47,425 nucleotides of DNA from positions 1-47,425 of the forward strand of contig JAYMSP010000554.1 of assembly GCA_036897095.1 (NCBI GenBank), in the 5' to 3' direction. The position numbers were made by a program, and so were the translations under genes. Position 1 is the stretch's first letter; every line of letters begins with the position of its first letter. The notes under the pieces were generated by a model. That model was not told the DNA's origin. It ran no database searches and worked only from the letters and a program-made list of their open reading frames with translations. This stretch comes from Plantago elongata (taxonomy: Eukaryota; Streptophyta; Magnoliopsida; Lamiales; Plantaginaceae). Below are positions 9,194-21,419 of this stretch, piece after piece.

Positions 9194-10804
9194 TCACCGG
9201 ATAGGAGCCTTAATCCAACCATTAGCAAAAGCTACGGCTAATATAATAAAAGGTGTTGACATCCCGAATATGATTATGTAAGGAAGAGGTGTTTTCATCG
9301 GATTTTCACCTTCTCTTTCCCCTGCAGTTTGCCAATACCTACATTTACATTTGTCAATGCGTTGGCCTCAATATTGTAACAGACAATTCTGAAGATGATG
9401 ATAGAATCATGGAACTGCTCTATGCTAGCTATTTAGATCCGAGCAAGTTATATAAGCAGCAGCATGCCAGCAAGATATAGCAAGTAAGCTAAACCACATG
9501 CATTTATACAGAACTCCTCTTGTGCTTGAAACAATGCAGAAGTTTTTTGGGTCAGCAACATACTACGATTACTGTTTGCTGATAAAAGATAGCAGTGCTT
9601 CTGTATATATAAGTAATCCACACTTCTGGGTTGCTGGTTTATTCACTAACAAATACCATTCGGTCAGTATTCATTCTCACATTATTCGTTCAAGAAAGTT
9701 GCTACTTATGTGGAAGTCCATATTTCAATGTTAATTCATACAGCAGAGCACATTACTTGTCATATTTAGAGCTAAGCTATCTATCTAACTATATTAACAG
9801 TAATTCTTCTCCAAAATCCAATTATTCCATCATGTATTAAAGTACTTCTTTCATGAAATCGTAACAACAATGATCTAATGCATGAATTATAATGTCTCCC
9901 CTAGTTTCACAGGTGCATTTTGGTAGAGAAGTGATTAAATATGAACACATATTACATTAAGTTCATTACGAAAATCATATAATAGGAGTTGAAGAAATCT
10001 TAAGATACTAGAACGAAACAAAGCCATAAAATCCCCGGTTACACATGAACAGTGCAGTAGCAACAACAACAACAACATGATGCAGAACTAGTTGTCTATA
10101 TAAAGATGCTTCGTCTTCCAACACCATCAATCACCGTTTCAAGGCCTAGAAACAGTCTAGCTAGCTATTTGGATTTTTGTATCAACTCAATTGATCTACC
10201 CATGTAGCTGATGTCCAGATAATACTCACATTTCCACACATAGCCAAATTAAACACAAAACCAGTGTACCACCCTATTATAGGCCGTTTCGCTAACGATT
10301 AAAATCAAGAAAATCAGAACCAAGTAAAAATAGTTGTTTTTAATGTCAATTGCTATTACCAATTACTAATCTCATTCCTACATGAACTAGTGTACACATT
10401 AAACTCCAATTTCCAACATAGCAGCAAAACTAAATTAGAAATTAGTACCCAAAAAAAAAAAAAAAGGGAGAAAAGTACATACTGTTCAGGCTCTTGCTCT
10501 TTGGTAATAAACTTCTTTTTCTCATCTTTCTTCAGTTCTCCTTCTCCACCACCTCCTAACAGAAAAACCCAATGCTAAAATCCTATCTTTATGGCAACAA
10601 ATTACAAGAAACATAAACAATTGTGAGAAGATAAAGATTGGGTGAACCTAAATTGGCAGAAACTCTGAAATGTTGATGCCTTGTTTTGGATGAGCAGAAA
10701 CCAGAAGCATTTGGTTGAACAATGGGTGAAAATGGTTTGGTTGGGAGGTTAAAACTGGAAGGATTCTTCAGACCACAAAAGACTACACCAATTTCTGCTG
10801 CCAT
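9194..10804 (-). CDS. Small chloroplast membrane protein, three exons
   Basis: Exons on the minus strand are 10804-10648, 10555-10483 and 9338-9194, giving 124 residues with closing phases. The stop is TGA at 9196-9194. Residues 1 to about 52 are rich in Ser, Asn and Pro and poor in acidic residues, as in chloroplast transit peptides. A charged Glu/Lys linker follows (GGGGEGELKKDEKKKF). The conserved-looking tail reads EQEPEQYWQTAGEREGENP, then one membrane span at about 95-116 (YIIIFGMSTPFIILAVAFA), and ends KAPIR. I recall plant and algal proteins with this tail annotated only as chloroplast transmembrane proteins, but I cannot attach a name or function. Placement in the thylakoid or envelope is inference. 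A TATA-like TTATATATC lies at about 10853-10861. Intron 2 is long (9339-10482) and contains a CAA repeat at 10060-10078. The third exon is easily missed because it is short and 1.1 kb away. Confidence 0.85.
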
Positions 10805-10852
10805 TGTTTGCTTTGCCTTCTTGTTTTGTCAGTTTACAGAAACTATTTGTAG

Positions 10853-10861
10853 ATATATAAT
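10853..10861 (-). promoter_or_regulatory. Probable TATA box of the chloroplast membrane protein gene
   Basis: TTATATATC on the minus strand lies about 50 bp upstream of the start codon at 10804, leaving room for a short leader. Position is plausible, but A/T-rich DNA makes chance matches common. Confidence 0.45.
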
Positions 10862-10968
10862 GGAGTCTGGATATCTTATCTAAGGTTTATGTGCCACATG
10901 CCAAGATATTGGACTTGCTTTCTCCTTGTCTATCTAACCTTGTATAAGTTTCAACTTCTACACTTATA

Positions 10969-11186
10969 CTCCCTCCGAACCAGAATTAAATTTCCACAAT
11001 CAAAAATACAAAATTTTAAGAGAATAACGAATAAAGTATGAAAAGTGAATAAATTTTTGAATACAATAAGGAAAAGTTCAAATAAAGTAGAAAAGAGCGG
11101 ATAAAATAAAAAAATAAAAAATTCATCCAAAAGATAGAAAAAATAAATTCGAAATGTATGAGAAGTTGATTTTCATTGGGAGGAAG
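10969..11186. mobile_element. Stowaway-like MITE 1
   Basis: The element starts CTCCCTCCGAACCAGAAT and ends with the inverted partner TTGGGAGGAAG, flanked by TA on each side (10967-10968 and 11187-11188). CTCCCTCC ends and a TA target duplication are the hallmarks of Tc1/mariner Stowaway elements. Length is 218 bp, without coding capacity. Confidence 0.75.
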
Positions 11187-11470
11187 TATATTAAATCGAT
11201 ACCATGTATTTGTTGGTTGGACCAATTTACCTCCTGGCAAACCCTACATGGATATTTTAAGGCGAGATTTCCCGTCATTCTTTATTTTGCGTGTAGATTT
11301 TAAGTGAAAAATTAAATGAATGATAAACTGTAAAATGAATACTTGTAAAAATGAATACTCCTAAAAATATAATTTTAGTGGTGAATATTAATTTGAAAAT
11401 ATAAGAAATTTTACTTTTTATTGATAGTGAAGTAGTTTGATTTTTTAATAATGTACTACGAAATTTTGTA

Positions 11471-11636
11471 CTCCCTCTACCCAAGTTTCAACTTTTCTTG
11501 CCCTTTTCAGCAGTCTAAAGAATTATTTGTATTTTCCTTACGCTAATCAATTTGTATTACTATCATTAGAGTAAATTTTAGGATACGTTTATATTTTAAA
11601 AAGTATAAGAATGATCAAAAGATATCAACCAGGGAG
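11471..11636. mobile_element. Stowaway-like MITE 2
   Basis: It starts CTCCCTCTACCCAAGTTTC and ends AACCAGGGAG, flanked by TA (11469-11470 and 11637-11638). At 166 bp it lies 285 bp from the first Stowaway-like element, so this gap between two convergently transcribed minus-strand genes is a small MITE cluster. Confidence 0.65.
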
Positions 11637-11932
11637 TAGATATTTATGTACCATTCATTGGCATGGCATCGTCACAAATTTATATAGAATTAATTGTGAA
11701 TGTTGAGTTTAGTAGTGTTTGATTCGAATAATTGAGGGGCTTGGGACATAGGCTTTATTATAAAACTAGTTGAAAAACTAAAGTTGGTTATTATCTGAAA
11801 AATTCATTAAACTGTAGAATTAGTGGTAAATATGTTTTGATAAAATGAAATTGGAAAATGTAGGAGTGTAATAACCTAATTGAATTACATAATACGGACT
11901 ACTCCCTGCGCTCCCTGAAAATCTTTAAACGT

Positions 11933-13253
11933 CTACGAGAAAGGCACACCCGTATCCATAAGCCAACTATCTCCATCAATAAAGTTGCGTACCGAAAATG
12001 CATTTGCCTCATGAGAGTCACACAACACATGATATCCCGGCCATTTCACTCGATTTGCAGTTGATGCACCATCTCCTGTATTATCATACTCTGCATAATA
12101 CAACGTTGAGAGTGCGTAATCCCCTCGCATTTCTAACCACCCTGCGCTATCAATCATCGCATCCATATCCGTCTTCATAAACACAGTCCGCGAGTACATC
12201 TTCCATGGTCTGCCTAAATAGACCTTGTATTGATCCTTAATGCTAGCAAAGTCATCTGCCGGTATTAGTCGCGAGTTAATTATTGAAATTCCTGAATTTT
12301 CACCTGGAACATCCCTCCCTTGCGCTGTTATCACGATAGATTGGCCATCCAATGGTTTTCGCACTAATATATCACAATTTTGAAAAACTGCAGTGGCATC
12401 ACCAAATATAAAGTCTACAGTGCCGTATATTTCACAATCGCGATAGAATTGGCGTTGTTGGTGGACTAAGAGAGTGTCCTGGAACCCCATGAAGCTGCAT
12501 CGATAAAAGACTGACTTATCCGAGTCTACTCTTACTGCCACAGCTTGTCCCTTCTCAGGTCCAGCGGTGTTTTCAAAGGTAATGTCTCGTGCCCAAAATC
12601 CATTAGCAGATACACCTAAACACCACACACGTTCATTATAGTTAAAACCCGACTCTATGCTCGTATTTATTTTTATTATACAACCAAGAACTGTACAAGT
12701 ACATGAATTGAGATTTACCAAATGTGCATGTATTGAAGGTAGGTGTACCATCTGCAGCATTCAGACTGCCGGTAATGATTGTTTTGCCCATGCCGTCACC
12801 TACAAACATGACGTTTTCTAATGTGATCTCCACATTTTCATTGTATGTTCCGGATCTAACATATATCACGGCTCTTTCAGGTCTATCGTAGCCTAACTTG
12901 GCAAGTGCAGTCACCGCATCATTAATGGTGTTGAAATTCCCGGAACCATCTTGAGAGACAATGAATTGAGCATCTGACTTTGATGAATCCCATGATGCTA
13001 GAAGACCACCAAACTTCATAGCACCATGGCTATCAAGATTTCCTGTATTTAGTTACAAGACAGAACAGTAGAACACCACCATTAGTCTTTTATAGCAGTT
13101 AAAGGGTCTAAATCAAATTATATGTAGGCATGCATATGGCTATTTACCTATTTGTTTTCTAGATTGGCCAATTCCTTTCTCCCAAGAAATGCCATTAGTG
13201 ATTGGATATGCTAACAAGAAGAGTAAAAAAGTAGTGAAAAAATAATAAAACAT
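11933..13253 (-). CDS. Pectin methylesterase without pro-domain
   Basis: Exons 13253-13148, 13042-12719 and 12615-11933 on the minus strand join in phase to 370 residues. The enzyme removes methyl esters from cell-wall homogalacturonan. Residues 1 to about 21 form a hydrophobic signal peptide (MFYYFFTTFLLFLLAYP), so it is secreted. The pectinesterase domain starts near residue 60. All family signatures are present: GTYNE at 100-104, QAVAVR at 167-172, QDTLL at 189-193, DFIFG at 211-215 and LGRPW at 277-281. This keeps Gln167, Gln189, Asp190, Asp211, Arg279 and Trp281, so it should be active. There is no inhibitor-like pro-region, so it belongs to the shorter PME group that needs no processing. 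A TATA-like TATTATATAAAG lies at about 13314-13325, some 60 bp upstream of the ATG. Which paralogue it is cannot be told. Confidence 0.93.
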
Positions 13254-13313
13254 GTTTGCTTAATTCTTTGAAGGTGACAACTTAATTTGTGTAGGAATTG
13301 CATGTGGTTTATA

Positions 13314-13325
13314 ACTTTATATAAT
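13314..13325 (-). promoter_or_regulatory. Probable TATA box of the pectin methylesterase gene
   Basis: TATTATATAAAG on the minus strand, about 60 bp before the start codon at 13253. It gives a leader of roughly 30 nt, which is short but usual. Confidence 0.5.
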
Positions 13326-14854
13326 ACAGGATTATGATCAAATTAGGAAGGGGAATTAAATGTGCTAGCATGTTTCTTCAGTTCTATATCAGTAACTGGA
13401 GATTTCATGCTTTACTCCCGTATTAATTCATTGGGAAACGTTTTTTGTATAAAAGAAAGGTGTAATTGGCTCTTTTACTCAACATAAATAAATAGTGGTT
13501 TTAATGTAGTAGTTAAAAGACTGATCTTAAACTCTGATGAATAATACTCCAGTCATGACAATTTTAATCCTAGATCAATTTGTCAATATCTGATCATACT
13601 CCTCCCATGAATCAGAATCATTTGTTTAATTTGTGTTAAAAGTTAAAACTACAAAAACCATTTGTGAAGTAACTCCATCCCCAGTATATGTCACTTTGAA
13701 CGTTGATGGATCGATCCTACCATTGATAAGGTCAGCGGAAACATGAAATATTCTTATAAACCAGTAAATCACCAAGAAAACTTTGTAAGAGCAACAACCA
13801 CCTTCATAGAATGGGAAAATAACATTATTAGTCACGTTGTGTGTCCTCCTTGAACATACAAAGAAGGAAATAGCCACATCTCAACTAGGGATTGAGCCAC
13901 ATTACAAACCACCTAGTGCGCATAAATTTAAAAAAATAATAACTAAAGACTAAAGAGAGTATTTATTATTAGGTAATTTTACCCACGACAACTTTTTTAG
14001 ATATCATGTAAACGCTTGGATCCCTATAATTTCATAATTATAAGTTCATTTTGAGGTAAAATGTTGATTTTCTGTGCAATGTCCAATTTACCCATCTAAT
14101 AAAATATTTCTTGTAAATTAAATAATTATATTAAGGAGGATAATAATTTTCTTTTAAATGGTATATTTAAAAAAAACATAAATAATCATTTATTTGATTA
14201 TATGAAAAGATAGGGTAGCCCCTTCAATTTCACCATTACTTCCATTTCTATGATTATATGACAATTAATTAATTAAAGAAAAGAACAAATAAAAAGAAGA
14301 AATTAAAGAAAATGGAAAATGATATTAAGTAATTAAAGAAAAGGGTAAACAAAATGCAGTTCTTAAAAGAAAAGGAAAATAATATTTTTGTTTGAATAAT
14401 GTAAGGTTGATTTTAAATTATTTTTGGTACATTTGATTAAGTTTAAAAGATATTGGGTGTTAAGTAATTTGCCGTTATAATAATTTTAATTACTATGTGA
14501 CGTCGACTACGTTATTTGACAGTGCGATGCCATATCGTATTGATAAAATATAAAGGATTGAGATTGAATCTTGAAGTGATCCAATGGTTTAAATCGTAAT
14601 ATTATCGTTAGTACAATGCGACAGTACTATTATTAGCTATGTCCTTCAAACATAAATTCTTTTTTGAATTCTTATGTAACACTCGGAGCAATCATGTTGA
14701 AGCTTGGTCTAAGCTTAAATACCCAGCTTATTTTTGTGGCAATGGGGGAGGGGGCTCTCGTAAGTACTGAGATTCGGTACTTGTACTTATGCCTCCCCCC
14801 CCCACAAACACACACACACACATCAAATACCCCTAAAAAATACCCCATTGTTCC
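13326..14854. other. Intergenic upstream of pectin methylesterase
   Basis: No gene is recognised. An 83-codon minus-strand frame at 13626-13877 has no recognisable domain and no support. The rest is A/T-rich. A C10 run followed by a CA repeat lies at about 14792-14822, just before the SINE tail. Confidence 0.5.
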
Positions 14855-15012
14855 TTCTTTTTTTTTTTTTTTGAAACGCTAAGACCACAACTAGTTTCTT
14901 ATATACTAATATTTCTTTGCTACTAAACCATCTTATGTCTACACCAGGAATCGAACTCTACACCTTCTCCTCACCACTCCAACTCCGTTCCACCGCACCA
15001 CCTTATGACTCC
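14855..15012 (-). mobile_element. tRNA-derived SINE
   Basis: Read on the minus strand, the 158-bp element starts just after GGAAGAATGGGG, runs through a box-A-like GGTGGTGCGGTGG, then a clear box-B GAGTTCGATTCCTGG, and ends GCGTTTC plus a poly-A tract of about 15. The flanks are a 12-bp direct repeat with one mismatch (plus strand CCCCATTGTTCC at 14843-14854 and CCCCATTCTTCC at 15013-15024). Internal polymerase III boxes, an A tail and long target duplications together indicate a SINE. The source LINE is unknown. Confidence 0.8.
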
Positions 15013-15942
15013 CCCCATTCTTCCTATTGGTTCATTTATCAAATTTTAACTAAGTAATTAAGTTAGAAATTTAATCATGGTGAATAATCCTTTACTAAAG
15101 ATAATCCTATTAATTAACCATACAATAACTAATCGAAATTTCATTATCAAAGATTTAATTTACTTATAGATTCGTTCAAGAAACCAATATTCACTCTATA
15201 TACCAATATATGTATGGCACTTTAAAGTCTAAATCGGAAAGAGTTTGATGAAGGATTTGGAGAAAATTTAATTTTATAGGTAATTAATATGATTATATTT
15301 AGTGAAAAATTATTTATCATGGTTAAATTTCTAACTATGTACTTAGTTAGAATTTGAGAAATGAACCAATAAGAAGAATGAGATATTTCAGGGGCATTTA
15401 ATGGGGTAGGCGATCCACACTAAAAAATAATATTTATGAATTGGATAACTAAGAATGGAATTCGAGATCGAGCTACAGCTACATATTAATCAAGATGAAG
15501 AGCCGGAGTGTAATTTAGTAATTTGAAAATTTTATAAGAAAGAGAGCGCTATAATTTAAGAGCAAGAACATTATAATAATGTAATAATTATACTTTATTT
15601 TACTGCATTATTTTATCTATTTCTTAAAACATAAATGTTTTTATCGCCTATAATTTCGTAATATGAAATAATGTACTATATATTTATTATTAGAGGTAGA
15701 TAACTTCGTTAAGTTACTATTCTTGGTCCTTCTCTTTCTCTATATATTATGTCAAATCATCTTCAAAATCTTTATCTAAAGAGTTGGTCTCTTTTAGTCT
15801 AGGAACTAAGAAAAACTAAAATGTTATAGAGTACAATTGAGGTCCTAAAGCATGGGAGCTAATTTGAAACGCAATTGCATTCATCGAAAATTGAATAAAA
15901 CACCTAAAAAAAATTGAAAGGGCTAAAAAAATTTTATCCGTA

Positions 15943-16075
15943 CAAGTCAAGAGCATAAAAAATACTCTCAATCAAATAATTATAACGAAAAACATCCAAA
16001 TCATATCACAAGTGCTAGATTATATCAATCAAACGTCTAAACCGGATACAATCAATAAAGTTTACACATACTTTA
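15943..16075. repeat. Dispersed retroposon-like repeat, copy 1
   Basis: Contains AGAGCATAAAAAATACTCTC, then AATTATAA and CTAGATTATATCA. The same blocks occur in the same order at about 27400-27510, which follows a poly-T/GAAAC end typical of an inverted LINE or SINE tail. Family assignment is tentative. Confidence 0.45.
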
Positions 16076-16914
16076 TATCTCCACACTAAAAATGCTCAAC
16101 CATCAAGTAATGCTCCGTATCTATCACTACTAATAAGAATCTCCAATTTTGATCCAGCTTAATATTAGGAAAAATTCCACCATCAATTCTTAAACAAATT
16201 CAATAGTGTCTATTTTATCGAAGTCCGCACCAAAGATTGTGCCGGTTTAGATAAAACACCTAAAGAATATAAATTTTAATATAATCTTAATTGATTAATT
16301 TAGTCTAAGCGTTATAGAATTTATATTTACCTATCCAGGTCACTCCGATAAAAAAAAAAATAGTACGAGTAAAGGAAAAGAAAAAGGAATTACTCAAACC
16401 ATCTGACAATGATTTTGGTGTCAACATTATTGATTGGAGTATTAAGTTTGTCTGGTGGATCGTGTGAATGCTATCTTGGTCAAGTAATACATATACAAGT
16501 TCAATGCTACTAGTTCACACTTGAATGACACTAGCTAGTAGTAATTAAGTTAGTGGAGTATCATATATCATGTTGAAATCATGACCTTTTGCAGTTCTCT
16601 CTTAAATTCGATTACTATATACAAGTAATATTCCTGTGAAAAGTTAATTATTGTAATGAATAGAATTGATCAATGCATGTATGGCATATGTTTCAGACTT
16701 CGAAAAGCTAAATTATTATTTAGTATATAATTTAAATTGATTTTTATCAATTTAAATAGTTTATTTTGTATAGAGAACCGTCTGTTTTATTAGACCTTAA
16801 AAGATACTTCCAAACTTTGATACGTTTGAGCCCCTATTCCACCATGCACCCAAGCACTAACCCCACACCAGTTCTTCGCTAGAAAATACTTCACCCACAT
16901 TATATCTTCAATTA

Positions 16915-17105
16915 AATATACACCAATAATTCTCGAAATCTAATTAAAATACGTTATCTTCAATTTAAAATCACTTTAATTCAGTTTAATTTATTTCAGC
17001 TTTGTTTAGTTATAATTTATATTATACTTCAGTTTAGTTTAGTCCAACCAGTTCCTTCCAGTTCAATAAATTTCAATTGAAAATAATAGAATCTTAATTC
17101 CGCAT
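16915..17105. repeat. Dispersed A/T repeat, copy B
   Basis: Contains CAGTTTAATTTATTTCAGC, a TTATAATTTATATTATAC core, CAGTTTAGTTTAGTCC and AGTTCAATAAATTTCAATTG, followed by sequence able to fold back on the start. The same motif order is seen in copies at about 2025-2165 and 22405-22640. Confidence 0.45.
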
Positions 17106-17367
17106 TAAAAACAAAACAAAAATCTATTACTTCACTTTATTTCCAAGAAAAAACAAGAAACGTAACTCCAGTATTGTTCCTTTCCACAAAATTCAAAAAG
17201 AAAAGATCAAAATACAAAAATTAAAAGTCGTCTTAAACAAGTCCTTAAGTAAGACCCTTGTAGGGCAACATTGAAATTTCTAACCCCTTTATGACGCATA
17301 AATATAGAGTACCCAATAAATATACATTATTATCTTTTTAGTTCTAGAAATCCATATCTTTTGATCC

Positions 17368-17376
17368 TATATATAG
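17368..17376 (+). promoter_or_regulatory. Probable TATA box of the DUF761-type gene
   Basis: CTATATATA lies about 75 bp before the start codon at 17449, giving an estimated transcription start near 17400 and a leader of about 50 nt. It is a strong match and well placed. Confidence 0.65.
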
Positions 17377-17448
17377 AGGTACCTAACCCTCTACTTGTCA
17401 CTACAAAAGTCTACTTTCTATTGAATTCCTTCCTTCTATATATCTCTC

Positions 17449-17979
17449 ATGGCATCTAACAATGATCACAACAAGATGAAGAAGAAGAAAACCATTTTTG
17501 CATTTCTTCTCTCTTTGCCAGTGTTCTATTTCCTTTACTTTCATGCACCAATCCTAGTCCAGTACTCCTTTGATATTGCTTACTTCAATGATTTTTCTAC
17601 CAAAATCTTCACCTACAAAACTGAGAGGAACTATGTGTTCCTTCTCTTCAATGGAATTCTTGTCTTGATCATTCGATCGTCCGGACTTACCGGCATGATC
17701 GACCAAGCCGAGGACGGAGTCAAGGAAGTTGATCGTCCAATTCAAGAAAAGAAGGTTAAGCATGTAGAACCTGTTCGGGTTGAGATTCATGGAAAAGAAG
17801 AAGAAGAGGATGATGGTGTTTTGAAGAATGGGAAAGAAGATCCACTAATGGAAGAGGATGAAGAAGAGTTGGAGGAGTTGTTGAGTAGTGAAGAGCTGAA
17901 CAAGAAATGTGAGGATTTTATCAATAAAGTCAAGCAAGAAATTCAATGGCAATTTCAATACTTAACCCCTCTAAATTAG
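17449..17979 (+). CDS. DUF761-type membrane-anchored protein
   Basis: A single-exon frame of 176 residues. A basic start (KMKKKK) precedes a hydrophobic segment at about 14-38, and a second hydrophobic stretch lies at about 63-77, so the N-terminal half is probably membrane-inserted. The second half is strongly charged, with acidic clusters (EEEEDD, EEDEEELEELL). It ends with ELNKKCEDFINKVKQEIQWQ, the C-terminal signature of plant DUF761 proteins, in which the last helix is conserved. Many such plant proteins also carry an N-terminal DUF4408 hydrophobic region, which fits here. Function is not established for most members. The good TATA box, lack of introns and codon structure support a real gene. 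Confidence 0.82.
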   Translation: MASNNDHNKMKKKKTIFAFLLSLPVFYFLYFHAPILVQYSFDIAYFNDFSTKIFTYKTERNYVFLLFNGILVLIIRSSGLTGMIDQAEDGVKEVDRPIQEKKVKHVEPVRVEIHGKEEEEDDGVLKNGKEDPLMEEDEEELEELLSSEELNKKCEDFINKVKQEIQWQFQYLTPLN

Positions 17980-20900
17980 TTTTAGGTATATTGTAGTTTA
18001 TAGTATATAGTTAAACATGTTTCTAATTGTGTTTCTTGATCAAGGGAAATTTTATAATCACATATTTGTCCACTGTAATTTTGATGATGGGAAAGTTTCT
18101 TGTTAACGTCATACTTTATGCTACGGACTATAAGGGCCGGTCGGTCATATTCTCAAGTTTTAGTAATCCTGTGCAAAGAAAACGAGCTGGAACCTAGTTG
18201 GTAATAACATTTCATTTCTAACTAATATATTGGGAGTTTTAATGATACAACATAATGAATAATTCATAACATTTGTAATAATCAACCAAACTTTCTACGA
18301 TCATAGGCAAATGCATAAATATAATGGGTGACTCAAACCTCCGGATCCCAACTATTGATCAGAGGTGTAATGTTCTACCAGATACCAATTGATCTGCACC
18401 TATTTTTGTTTGTTTTGTATTCTTGATAGCGTCAAGTCAAAATATGTAATTGTCTTAATTAATCAATATTATCATAGTTTAAAGCTTTCATGCACATTCA
18501 AGATTCCAAGTATAGTATCTATTTCAAAATATAATAGTGTCATTTTCTTAGTACTCCATGTTTGTCGTTAAGTTCATGACTTGTGTGTGACAAAGCTAAT
18601 AAGCCAAGCTTGACTTTTCTTTTCCCTTTAACAAGTAAAACATTCACTAGTGAAGCAAATAAATGCTGATGAGAATTCAAGATATCGGACACTAATCTAC
18701 GTGTTGCATAGAATATGTGTTCAATTACACATGACAATCATCAAATTTGACAAAAAAATTCCCAAAGTTGTAAAGGTCTAAGGAGTGTGGTAATTAAATT
18801 TGTTCAAGTGGAAGAATTTAGAATGTCTTCACAAATACAAAATTCAACTCCCTAACACTAAATAAATCGTGATCACCTTTACCTCTTTAAATTTAAGGAC
18901 GTCAACTATTCTACGTGTTTATTTCAATATACCAGAGATATCTTTATAAAATCTGTAATGTGGTCACTTTTCGACCTGTCCAGGGCTGGTATTTATACCT
19001 AATTAAAGTCATCATTTTTTTGTTAAAAATTCAGGACGTTGACTCCATCTTGGTCTTCTGGAGAACAAGTCAACCTTTAGTTTGAAGGAAAGAGATCATG
19101 AAGATGTAAGTAGGAAATTACGTGGATCAATAAATTTGTAGCACAAGCATGGATGAGAAGTAGATACCTTGAGGGAAAATGCAGATTAATCCTAAGTGTT
19201 CGTAATATAATAAGGATAGATTTAGTAGGATATATTAAACAAAATTTTAATATATACAGAATTACATATTAAAATTTAGTTTAATACATATTTATATGTC
19301 GGGTATGTATATAACTAACATTGCGCATCTTAATTTAGAGTATGTGTTTTATTCAAGGGGATTTATAAAATATCAATACCAATTTATATATTTACTTATT
19401 AAGATTGGAATCCAGCAAAAATGCAATGTGTCAGGAACTCATAATTCATGAGTGATCAATGCTCGAAATTTATCTTCATTCGAACTTCTTATTAACTTAA
19501 AAAAAGCATCTTATTAGTTATAACAAAAATGCACTTCATTGTTGATCGGGTACAATGATCGGGTGCGGATAAGTTGTTTCTTGCCATTCAAGAGCCATTG
19601 CTTCATCAATGATCTAACCAACTTGGACAAAACTTCCTCAAGTTTCTGGTGCATATATAATTACGCTTTAACATAGTTATATAAAGCATTATTGTATGAA
19701 TGTATGTATAATTTATTAATTGTAACAGGTTGATAGCAATTAAACGCACTTCGGATCCAATAATTAGATAGTTGGGTCAAGACAGGTCATTTATTAATTT
19801 TCTTCTAATACACTAGTTTCTTTTGTTCCATTTGTCCGGTATGAAATTTCAAGAACCACCTATTATACTTTTCTTGGGGTAGGTAGCTTAATTTAAATAG
19901 ATACCAAACTTATTGTTCGAAAATTCATTAAACGGACAAAATGCATTTCATGTTTATGAAAGGCATGAGTTAAGCACTCAAGTTCTCTATAATAATTTTC
20001 ATTTATATTTATTCGTCTTTTTATATAAATCGTTTATGAAAAGACTTACATTAGCATACTACTTTTACTTACTTCGTGCACATAAATAAAGTCGTGGTCG
20101 TGTACCCATGGCAATGGCATATGGAGGGGGCCCTTCCCTTTAAATTTTGTTTCAGAGGACTATTAAACAAGGAAGACTTATGTGATGTGGTTGTGTGACA
20201 TTTCAATGTTGTGACTAAGACTAGTTCTAAAGATTGTGACTCATTCCAGTCACGAAATTTCTCAACATTGTCAAAATTTTGTACCTTTCCAAAAGCAACA
20301 TTTCATATATCAATTTTTTTTTCATATTCTATTAAAATTAAAACATATTATAAATAAACTATACAAATAGAACTTTGTAAAAATTTTAAAATTTAGTTAT
20401 TTATATAGTTCAAGAATACTTAGTTGCAGTCACTCCTATTTCAAACCTTTTGAATACCATTCGAATGAACTTTTATATGAAGTGCACTTGCTTGTATGGA
20501 GCTTTAAACTTAAGTTTAAGGATGATCCAAAATCTCTTTTATAAGAATATAATTCAATCTCCTTTAAAAAGTCGAACCTGTAAAATATCTAAAAAGAAAA
20601 TACTTATTTTTTCGAAAAGTACTCCAATGCTTAAGTTAGAAAGTCTGGAAGATGTGGAAATGAATAGGAAAAAAAGACCGAAAGTACTTATTCTTTTCGG
20701 AATGTGATAGCTTTTCCAGCGGCTAGATGTGGGTTGAGTCTAGTCGGCTATGAAAGAAGTCGAGTCGACAGTATATATAGTCAGATGAATGTGGAGAGGT
20801 TGTGGTGATGGAGGTTAAGATTTCAAGTAGGAGATGGGGTTAGTGGGAGATGACATGCAGAGCTCAAGTATGTATGTGATTGATTAGATTACTGAGACAA

Positions 20901-21419
20901 CCCTTAGCATCTAGGATTTTGTTAGTGTCGTAGTTGATATTGATTTCAAATGATCCTGGTAGTCTCTCTTTTACCCCTTTTTATTGAGATAGTTGCAACA
21001 TCTTCTAACGAGTAAATCACTTTGAATCCTTTAGTTGTCGTGATGTAGTTGGGGATGAGGGATATCGTCAGAGAATGAATTCTACCTCATCTCTAAGTTC
21101 CCACAACTGACTCCTTATTTAGAATATTCATTGGAGACGTGGGATGACCATGGAGAATGATTATTCATCACATCTCGGTTTCCACAATCTGGTCGACATT
21201 TATGGGAGTTAACGACTGGTTCCCTAGATAATTGGAATTGGGCTAGCCGTCTCGACTAAACTGAGTGTTCTAGGTAGTCTTGTTGAGATGGTCAAGGTGT
21301 GCTCGATTGATTGGTCTAGATCATTAATTGAATTGACACAACCCATCACGTAGATATGCCCTGGTCGATTAGGCCCAAGTTTGTTTAGTGAACCTTAGTT
21401 CATTCAAATAAGAACTTAT

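Larger units (their letters stand above)
15025..17367. other. Intergenic with repeat debris
   Basis: No gene is recognised. Holds a retroposon-like segment at about 15943-16075, related to one at 27400-27510, and copy B of the dispersed A/T repeat at about 16915-17105. The remainder is A/T-rich unique-looking sequence. Confidence 0.5.

Noticed and set aside
9289..9840. Plus-strand frames opposite exon 3 and intron 2 of the chloroplast membrane protein gene
   Set aside because: They are antisense to a well-supported exon or lie in its intron and resemble no protein.
13626..13877. 83-codon minus-strand frame upstream of pectin methylesterase
   Set aside because: The end (TFKVTYTGDGVTSQMV) looks slightly protein-like, but no family, splice partner or promoter was recognised.
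18655..18680. Box-C-like CTGATGAG (possible C/D snoRNA)
   Set aside because: No box D (CTGA) with closing stem within about 100 nt.
20450..20707. 85-codon plus-strand frame
   Set aside because: Lys/Ile/Ser-rich translation typical of A/T-rich non-coding DNA; no domain.
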